From NCBI RefSeq assembly GCF_018991925.1, contig NW_024737068.1:7652768-7716767 (forward strand): a DNA stretch of 64,000 nt, written 5' to 3'. Positions 56,011 through 64,000 of the stretch are shown one piece after another (within the stretch, counting starts at the first letter, position 1; each line of letters opens with the position of its first letter). The position numbers were made by a program, and so were the translations under genes. The notes beneath the pieces are model-generated. The model worked only from the letters and a program-made list of their open reading frames with translations. It was not told the origin of the DNA and ran no database searches. The DNA is from Homarus americanus (Eukaryota; Arthropoda; Malacostraca; Decapoda; Nephropidae).

Positions 56011-56614
56011 AGGGGGAAGCTAACAAGAAGGAGATGGGATGGATGAGGTACCTTCCATCACAAGAAGTCATTCGGGGTATTATGCTAATGATAGGAACAA
56101 ATAGGAAAATAAGAGAGAGAAAAAAGCAATAAAAAGGGAAAAATAAAATAGAGATGAAACTATGATATATATATACACACCAATAATTAGACAATGAAAT
56201 AAAAGGGACATAGATAACAGAGGAAAACGGAAACGAAGGCATAAATGCAATCAATTGGACAATAAGTACGCGGAAAGTGAGAGGGAGAAGAGATAAAAAA
56301 GGCAAGAAGGATAATGGCAGGTAAAGGAAGGGGGTGATAACTAAACTGGAAATTAAGAATGTAAATCGTGCAAAGTGATGATGAAGGGTTAAAAGGAATG
56401 AGAATAATAAATGATAACTTAAACGAGATAAAGTGAGGAACAGAGTCAGATGATGAGAAGATAAGAATGATGTGAAGATAAGATTATGAAAGAGAGAGAG
56501 AGAGAGAAGAATTGATAGGTAAATAGAGAGAACGAGAGAGATCCAATTATTAATAACCCGATTAGTTAGGATATCTCTTTTTAGAACCTCATTTTTGTTT
56601 GGGGGGGGGGGCAA

Positions 56615-58071
56615 AGAGTTAAGACGTAATGTTTCCAGAGATCAGAAGAGCTGACGTAATCCACTTAAGGTCTGAGAGGAAGAACTCTAAACGGACCCAA
56701 GAACCTGAAGATCCATTTTGTTGAGGTCCTCCTCCTCCTCCTCCTCAGGGTCATTCGAAGACAATGTGTTCTGGTGGCGGCGAACGAATGTCACTGGGAT
56801 GGATTTTCTTACACGAGTGACTGATCCAGTTTTGAGGAAAGTTGTTCATTGATCGATGGGGTTTGGTTTTTATATTAAGTGTTTATCATTACCTTTTTTT
56901 TTACATGGATGTAAGATAGACTTTATAATTAACTAAATTATTATTCGTGGTTTCTAACAGTATTGAAGTCTAGTTAAGAAAAGTTGGGTAAAATGTCTCT
57001 CCGTAAGACTCAACCTTTGTTACACAGCTGTACAATAACACCAAGACGAGTCACACACAACACCTGCCACACTTAATATACAACTGCACAATAACCTTAA
57101 CCAGTAAACTAGCCGGAAGTTCCTCTAATCGAGTTTGCTAAATGAATGAACCAATCACAGCGAAGTGTTATGGCAAGAGTCCTTTGAGAACAAATGAGCC
57201 AATCATAACGAATTGTTACTGACGGAGCCTTGTGGTTGGTCCAGAGTCAAGAACGACGACTCTGATTGTGAGAACTCCTTTACATTGTGTTTCTTGTCCC
57301 CCGCCAATAACATTACTGATTCTACCTTATTAACATATTTGTATCTCTGGATTTATTGATGAAAGAATCGATAAGAATAGCTACTCTATTGTTGCCTTTT
57401 CTACTTAGTTCTTGTTCTCTTTTACTTATTTGTTTTTCTTCGGGTTCTTGTAGGATCATATCTCTCTGTCTCTTTCTCACGTCCACTGATTATCGTTTGT
57501 TTCACTTTATTTTTTCTTCATCATTTTACTCCTCATTTTATAAACTTTTCATACAGTATTTCTTTGATTTTTGGGGGGGATAATGCATTAATTATTGTTT
57601 ACTGTTTTATCTTCTTATATATCACTATCCTCTTACACCACAAAAATCTTAAAAAAAATTGCTCATTACTGAAAACTATTTTAACTATCCTAAACATCTT
57701 CTGAACAATAAAATAATTTCTTCTTCGACTCTCACAAAGGTTTTCTAAACGGGAAAAAAAAAGATATGGAAAAATCTGGAACACATACCCAAGATCACAA
57801 TAAATCTTGGGGCTCTCCTCGTATTGCACAGTTTGCAAAATCGTGCACCTTGAGCGTTCTCCTCATGCAGTTGGGGGTTCCTTACAGTATTGGCAATAGA
57901 TGGAGTATTGTTCTTCCTGCAGACTTTTCCATCCACAGCTCCATCTAATCAACAGTTATGGTACGAAAACTGTACCCGGAATTCACCTCCTTCTCTTGTG
58001 GTGACAAGTGTTGTGGCGCTACACCTTAATGTTGGGGTCCTCTTGCCTGCTGCTAGTGGGGGCATCTCTTC

Positions 58072-58075
<4 letters not shown>
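56615..58075. other. spacer with CCAAT boxes
   Basis: GAACCAATCACAGCG (about 57149) and GAGCCAATCATAACG (about 57197) are two similar CCAAT-bearing words 48 bases apart, followed by GGTTGGTCC. No exon is evident. A minus-strand stretch at 57745-57936 contains a C-x2-C pair (FCKLCN) but no recognisable finger. Confidence 0.4.
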
Positions 58076-58113
<38 letters not shown>

Positions 58114-58180
58114 TGCTTTAACATCTTAAATATTTTCTTGTCTCACATTTGCGGTATATTGTCTTATGTACTCCCCCCCT

Positions 58181-58222
<42 letters not shown>
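58076..58222. repeat. (CA)n, C-run and (CT)n cluster
   Basis: (CA)n 58076-58110 and (CT)n 58192-58222, with C-rich runs at 58174-58191. Confidence 0.9.
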
Positions 58223-58230
<8 letters not shown>

Positions 58231-58274
58231 CGGGTTTCTCAGTTTATTAATTTGACTTCTCACCTCTTTTTTTA

Positions 58275-59490
58275 ATCCCTTTACTATGTACATTGGCTAT
58301 ATAAGATCTTTTATAGATTATCACGCACCAGCTCTGATCCTTCGTGACTGGAAAGGCATTAAAAATCTCGACAAAAAATGCAAATTAAAGCCATTAGAAT
58401 TATCTTAGGCTGTCCCATGCGAATTAAAGTACTCTTGCGTAGTGGTCCTGACAACACTGTTCTAAGAACTTCTAGAATTCATGCTTTATGGAACTGGTGA
58501 ATCTATATGGATACAAACTATAGCTGCGCATATTAATATGTTTGGACTAGGCTATTTGTGCAAAGCTGAGACACAATAGTGCCACCCTGGTGGACAGTTA
58601 CTTTCGATAACACAGTACTGTACTGACATATTCGCCTAAAGGACTAATAACACAAGGCCCTTATCTCTAACACATCGCCAAAGTAAGAGCTCCTGAACAC
58701 ATGCGTAACCTATAGACTGATAATAACAACACATAGATATCTACGCTGATGGATCTCTTAACACCGCCTGTGGGAGGGCTGGAAGTGCTGTCGTTGTGAC
58801 TCAACCTAACGGTAATACAATCGAGAAAGGAATTACTGTAGAATTAACAACTGGGCATCCACTCTACAAACTCAATTAGTTGCCACATTCATCATTACTG
58901 ATTCGCTGTTCTCACTGATTGCCACTTGACACCCTCAAATTAAGTTATCATCTGCTTGTCTCTGAAGCCAGACACAAATATGCGTACCTTGTTGACGGAG
59001 GTGTCAAGATCAAACTGATGTGGATCCCCTCTCACATGGCCTCAGAGAACATGACAGAATTGATGTCATAGCCAAACTCGAATCTAACAAAGACACAGTT
59101 GAATATAATTTAGGTCTGTCAAAAGGAACCCTTAAAAGTGTAACCAGGAAATAACTTGCTGATGAATTTAAGGCAAGCAGAGAAGTGCAAACAGGCAAGA
59201 GTCAATCCATAGTTTACGCTATTCAGATGTATCAAGTGAAACATATATATGGAGCAAGTAACACAAGTACCTCTGGCAGTATGCCCTCAAGCAGATGTGA
59301 ACAAAGCGAGATGTGAAGTGTGTGGACAGACATATAGTCACACACTCCAACACTACGTCCTGAACTGTGAGAAAACAGAACCTTTTAGGGACAATTCTAA
59401 GTACGCTGTGTATGAAATGGCACAGCACTTTATTTCTTTTAGTGTGAGGCAATGTGGCTCACACTATTTATTTTCTTCTAAATATTTAAG
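58275..59490 (+). pseudogene. decayed non-LTR retrotransposon 3' ORF: thumb, RNase H and C-terminal zinc motif
   Basis: From 58286 the frame reads MYIGYIRSFIDYHAPALIL, the post-palm segment of LINE reverse transcriptases, then a decayed ILGCPMR segment near 58408. An RNase H domain follows: Y-A-D-G-S at 58742-58756 (first catalytic Asp), I-T-D-S in a shifted frame at 58894-58905, and W-I-P-S-H at 59021-59035 back in the first frame. D-R-I-D-V-I-A-K-L then appears after another shift. The C-terminus (59249-59494) holds C-E-V-C and H-Y-V-L-N-C, the C-x2-C...H...C arrangement usual at the end of I/R1/Jockey-type ORF2 proteins. At least four frameshifts and several stops make it non-functional. 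RNase H supports an I-superfamily-like element. Whether it belongs with the 47.6-kb RT fragment is unknown. Confidence 0.8.
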
Positions 59491-59800
59491 GTAACTCACT
59501 TCATCGCTCAGTTTACTCGATGAATAGATATACAGGTCTTGGATTGGGGTTCGTTACTGGAGTGACAGATGGGACATGTGACACTGTGGCATGCCCAGGA
59601 CTGGTGACTGTATTAAGGTTTTGATTAATCCAGAACCTGTCAACAAAGGTGTGACATGATTGCTATTATGTTGTTTAACGTATGTATTTTTAAGATGGTA
59701 TTTGGTTAAGATTTTTGTTATTGTAGTGATGGAATACAATTGTTAATATAGGATTTCATCGTCGTCATCTACGTCTTCCATAATCTGGACTTTCCTGAGC
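59491..59800 (+). other. probable 3' untranslated part of the 58.3-kb retrotransposon
   Basis: Continues from the ORF stop with unique AT-rich sequence and no simple-sequence tail. Its end is set only by loss of recognisable context, so the boundary is a guess. Confidence 0.3.
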
Positions 59801-60077
59801 CAGTGAGAATTGTTTTTTCGTAAATATTGTGGGCGTCCAGTCAACCTTTTACGAAACTTACGCGCCACCACCACACCTTTGATGGCTTTTCCGCTCTTTG
59901 AACAAACTCTTTTAATTCATTTTCGTCGTCTCGAAAAACAACTTTATTTCGCTTCAGCGTTTAACAGAAAACCTTTTGACAACGTTTTCGACTTGTGAAA
60001 GGGTCAAAGGATATTGAATCCCTACAATTTTTGTTTCAGTGACCCCTAGTGTACCTGTTGTTAGTTGCTCCTAGTGG

Positions 60078-60145
60078 TGACCCCAGGCAGTGACCCCAGG
60101 CAGTGACCTCTAGCAGTGACCTCAGGCAGTGACCCCTGGTAGTGA
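60078..60145. repeat. 13-bp tandem AGTGACCCCAGGC, about 5 copies
   Basis: Exact register of 13 bases with variants CTCTAGC, CTCAGGC and CCCTGGT; a related TCCTAGTGGTGACC lies just upstream. Confidence 0.85.
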
Positions 60146-60423
60146 GTTGGTCGAAGTAAGGAAACATTCTCTGTGTGTCATCCATGTCAGAGTTGTCGTC
60201 CAGGCAATGTGTTTTGATGTGCATGATGGTTGTCACTGACACACAACCTGATATATCTTGACCTTACATCAATTAATACTAAGTCACATGATCAGTCAGT
60301 CTTGCTATTCCTGTATGAACGACTTCAACCCACAGATAAACTAACAAATTTAAAGAGATTTGTTTACTATTAGTCACAACAGTTCACCTAATACGCTTGA
60401 AGCCTTAGACATAGTTCAAAGGT

Positions 60424-60462
60424 CAGATGAGTGATTCCGCAAGTTGCAGAATCACTCATCTG
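60424..60462. repeat. perfect hairpin 1 (14-bp stem, 11-base loop)
   Basis: CAGATGAGTGATTC at 60424-60437 pairs exactly with GAATCACTCATCTG at 60449-60462. The loop contains AGTTGCA. Confidence 0.92.
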
Positions 60463-60506
60463 TGTTGGTGGAGGTAGTTGCAGACTGCAACTACCTCCAC
60501 CAACAC
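60462..60506. repeat. perfect hairpin 2 (21-bp stem, 3-base loop)
   Basis: 60462-60482 and 60486-60506 are exact reverse complements around the loop GAC; the stem includes GGTGGAGGTAGTTGCA. It abuts hairpin 1, sharing base 60462, and repeats the AGTTGCAGA word of that hairpin's loop. Confidence 0.93.
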
Positions 60507-61482
<976 letters not shown>

Positions 61483-61639
61483 TCACCATCTGAGACTTGA
61501 GAAACTGTACTGTATTTGTAGCGCTGTTGCAGGTGAAGGACTGGTTACAGGGTGTGTATCATATAAGGATTCTAAGTAATATAAGTTTTATTTAGTGGTG
61601 CGAAAATTAATACGTGTAAAGGAAAGAACTCATAATTTG

Positions 61640-62940
61640 GTGAGCATCATGAGTCAGCTGAAGGAGGTGTGTGAAGGCGACGTCCTCCTGGTCAACATCA
61701 CCTTCACAACGATTTATCTTCCTCTATCTTGATAACACAAACTGATATGTACACAGGTAAAAAAAAACTATATGTTGGCTTGCAATATTTTTCTTCCTTT
61801 AAACTAAAAAAAATGGTAGTGTGTCGCTGCCGGGTGGATCATCAACAAACATGTTTTTGTTTACCTATGCGAGCTGTGTTTACTTTGTTTTTGTTTACAG
61901 TGAAGGAAAGATAAAACAAAAGGGTAGTGTTAGGAGGCCGGGTGTACCGTGTGGGTTATTGGATCAGTGACCTCCACCAGCCACCAAACGTCACAGTTGA
62001 CCAGATGGAAGTGTAGCTCACGTGCTGCTCTCTCTCTCCCTTACCATTAATATTGTTTTGTTTATTAACAGCTGTTATTATTATTGTTGAAGCTTTTGTT
62101 ATTATTATGGCGCTGTGACACACCTGGGTCACTTAACCTTGTGTAATACTGGTCACGTTATCACCTTTTGCACTGCACATAAGAGTACAGTGTAGTAGTG
62201 AACTAATGTTTTTGTACTGTACATAAGAGTATACATTGTTACACTGTACCTATTAGTGTACATTGCAGTTGTGTTTCAAGGTTCTTTTGTGTAATATATT
62301 AGAGTATATATTACAGTCAGGTTTTAATATTCCTTTATACTGTACTCTCTCACAAAAACTTATCGAACGCTATAAGTACTATACAATCTGAAAAATGAAC
62401 GAAGAATCACAAACCATTCCGAGATGACAAGCCCCATTCTGTTGCTTCTCACATCCATCGTCTCCAGGTGTTGGAGAAACTTTTGTTGTGGTGTACATAT
62501 GAGTGTAATTGCAGCAATGTTTTATTGTACTGTACATGAAAGTTTACATTTTGGCTGTTTTAATATTGCCTCGTGTACATCACATTATATACATTACATT
62601 CGTGTTTTAATATCTTATGTACTGTATAAAACAATATGTACAGTGTCGTCAGCTTAACATCTTTGAAAAATAAACCAAAATGTCATATGTATCAATTAAA
62701 GTAAAGTGAGTTTTAATAAACCTTAAAGTTATAATACAAAGTTAAACTCGTCTCTATCTTGGCAGTAATAAGTTGGAGGTCAATAACAAGGGCGGTTGGC
62801 TCAGGTGTTTTTATTACGTCATTTGTTTACAAGGTGATTTAATTGCATTTTGTTGCGTGATTTTGACACATATTGAAATCAAACGTCAATTTACAAAAAA
62901 AATAATTAAATTTTAAACCGAACTGGGAAATATTGCACGC
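61640..62940 (-). repeat. inverted duplication 1, right arm
   Basis: 61640-62165 and 62724-62940 are reverse-complement matches to 20113-20780 and 19489-19706. The middle (62166-62723) is specific to this arm and carries a degenerate TGTACTGTACATAAGAGT repeat (near 62210, 62265, 62525 and 62625). The 137-bp segment between ATAAACAAAACAA repeats of the left arm is missing here, leaving one copy of the 13-mer. Confidence 0.93.
61649..61732 (+). CDS. 27-codon small open frame, second copy
   Basis: Identical to the frame on the minus strand at 20687-20770, ATG to TGA, beginning MSQLKEVCEGDVLLVNITF. Downstream at about 61895 lies TTTGTTTACAG followed by TGAAGGAAAG, a 3'-splice-like site also shared by both arms. 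Exon status is unproven. Confidence 0.2.
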   Translation: MSQLKEVCEGDVLLVNITFTTIYLPLS

Positions 62941-62958
62941 GTGTGTGTGTGTGTGTGT

Positions 62959-63009
<51 letters not shown>

Positions 63010-63018
63010 TGTGTGTGT
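62941..63018. repeat. (GT)n at outer border of inverted block 1, right arm
   Basis: About 38 units with two CT interruptions. It begins exactly where right arm 1 ends. Confidence 0.96.
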
Positions 63019-63258
63019 CCCTAAATAAAAAATAAGTTATTCTCTTACACGCACTATGGCAATTCCCAGGTGTAACTGGGTGTATTGGTGTAGTCAACAT
63101 AGTATAATATAATCACCAAAGCAACTATGGCAACTCCCAAGTGTATCTAGATGAAAATGAATTACACTGTTTACTTGTGGAGCCTCGCTTACCTGCCCTC
63201 ACCATGACAAATATTATATGTTTATTGAATTATGTTAGAAAATATATATAATGCTTTC

Positions 63259-63305
<47 letters not shown>

Positions 63306-64000
63306 AAAATTTGAAGATTATGAAAATATGGCGCGCGAGTCACTTAATATCAACAATAAAACAACAAATAGGTTAAGACATAGACCATTATGTTGCGTCA
63401 CACTGAACTGAGACAATGACGCTTTCTGTCCTGACGTGAATGTGTGGAGCTGTTATCGCGCCTCTCAAAGCACATGTCTCTCATTCACTGACTTGCATGC
63501 TCGTGTGAAGTAGCCTGATATAAACATAGACGGGAGACAGCAGATGTTAGCATAATAATTAATGGTGAAATATATGATGTTGTCAAAGGAGAGACATACA
63601 GTAGTACATTAAGAAGATATAGATGAGGTATAAACAAGGAGTTGGGGGGGGGGTGGGGGAGCTGACAGGTGTAGTGGGAGAGGCTTGTGGGTAATGTCTG
63701 CTGATATAATCATACGTTCCTTTTTCTGCTGTTACTTCTACTGATAAATCTACTCAGCCACCTGCTTAAACGTGACCCTCTCTGTTGTTGTTTTCGCTGA
63801 CGGTAAAAATAATGAATTAAAACTATGCATCTTCTCAGGTGAACAGTAATTAAGTACTAGGTTAAATATCCTTGTATTAATTAACGAGGAGACCCATAGA
63901 CTTACCACATACTAAAGACGGCAGGATGTTGTCACTCTGAACAATAAGTAGAGAGGAAATATGAATAAGAGGTCTGAAAAAAATCGGGAAAAAACATCAC
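63019..64000. other. unique AT-rich spacer
   Basis: Holds (GA)n at 63261-63301 and a G-run at 63644-63659. No gene supported. Confidence 0.5.

Noticed and set aside
55865..56614. 249-codon minus-strand frame with hydrophobic runs
   Set aside because: Arises from the purine-biased plus strand; Leu/Ser/Phe bias only and no family motif.
57745..57936. Possible zinc-finger exon (FCKLCN)
   Set aside because: Only one C-x2-C pair, no matching His/Cys pair and stops in the surrounding frame.

Overview
The window looks like non-coding nuclear DNA from an arthropod, most likely a decapod crustacean. That rests on four things: an extreme density and length of microsatellites, (CCTAA)/(TTAGG)-type interstitial repeats of the arthropod telomere motif, decayed non-LTR retrotransposon pieces, and the absence of bacterial gene organisation. 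The taxon is an inference; no single-copy host gene names a species. I find no intact protein-coding gene and no recognisable rRNA, tRNA or CRISPR array. Nearly all long open frames are by-products of repeats whose period is a multiple of three. Several shorter ones open with non-ATG codons.

Layout. 1-660: a 504-bp (AAT)n tract that is the tail of a minus-strand retrotransposon 3' end, then a 45-bp minisatellite (705-1135). 1.1-15.7 kb: AT-rich spacer with many simple repeats, a (TA)n-centred palindrome (4540-4721), purine/pyrimidine tracts and a second retrotransposon 3' end (12037-12284). 15.7-17.7 kb: a 30-bp minisatellite of about 64 units, then telomere-like tracts. 19.5-20.8 kb: left arm of a long inverted duplication whose right arm lies at 61.6-62.9 kb. 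23.8-25.5 kb: an ACAACC/ACCACC array, followed by the left arm of a second, nested inverted duplication (25.5-26.2 kb; partner 51.6-52.5 kb, just after a 100-N gap). 27.2-27.6 kb and 38.5-39.0 kb: two plus-strand retrotransposon 3' ends with (ATT)n tails. 29.7-32.6 kb: a local inverted pair of two more repeat modules. 37.2-38.3 kb: a G-rich GGTGGC array. 44.0-45.9 kb: a second, unrelated 30-bp minisatellite, then a 40-bp array (46.2-46.7 kb). 47.6-48.1 kb and 58.3-59.5 kb: dead non-LTR coding fragments (reverse transcriptase; RNase H plus C-terminal zinc motif). 49.5-50.1 kb: a ragged array that looks sequence-error-rich. 53.7-54.7 kb: more minisatellites. 60.4-60.5 kb: two back-to-back perfect hairpins.

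There is no pathway or operon to describe. The informative signal is structural: nested inverted blocks, near-identical at their ends but with unrelated middles and bounded by CA/GT microsatellites; retroposon ends carrying different microsatellite tails; and minisatellites with a common 30-bp period. Some of this could be assembly artefact (N gap, ragged arrays), and that is flagged where relevant.
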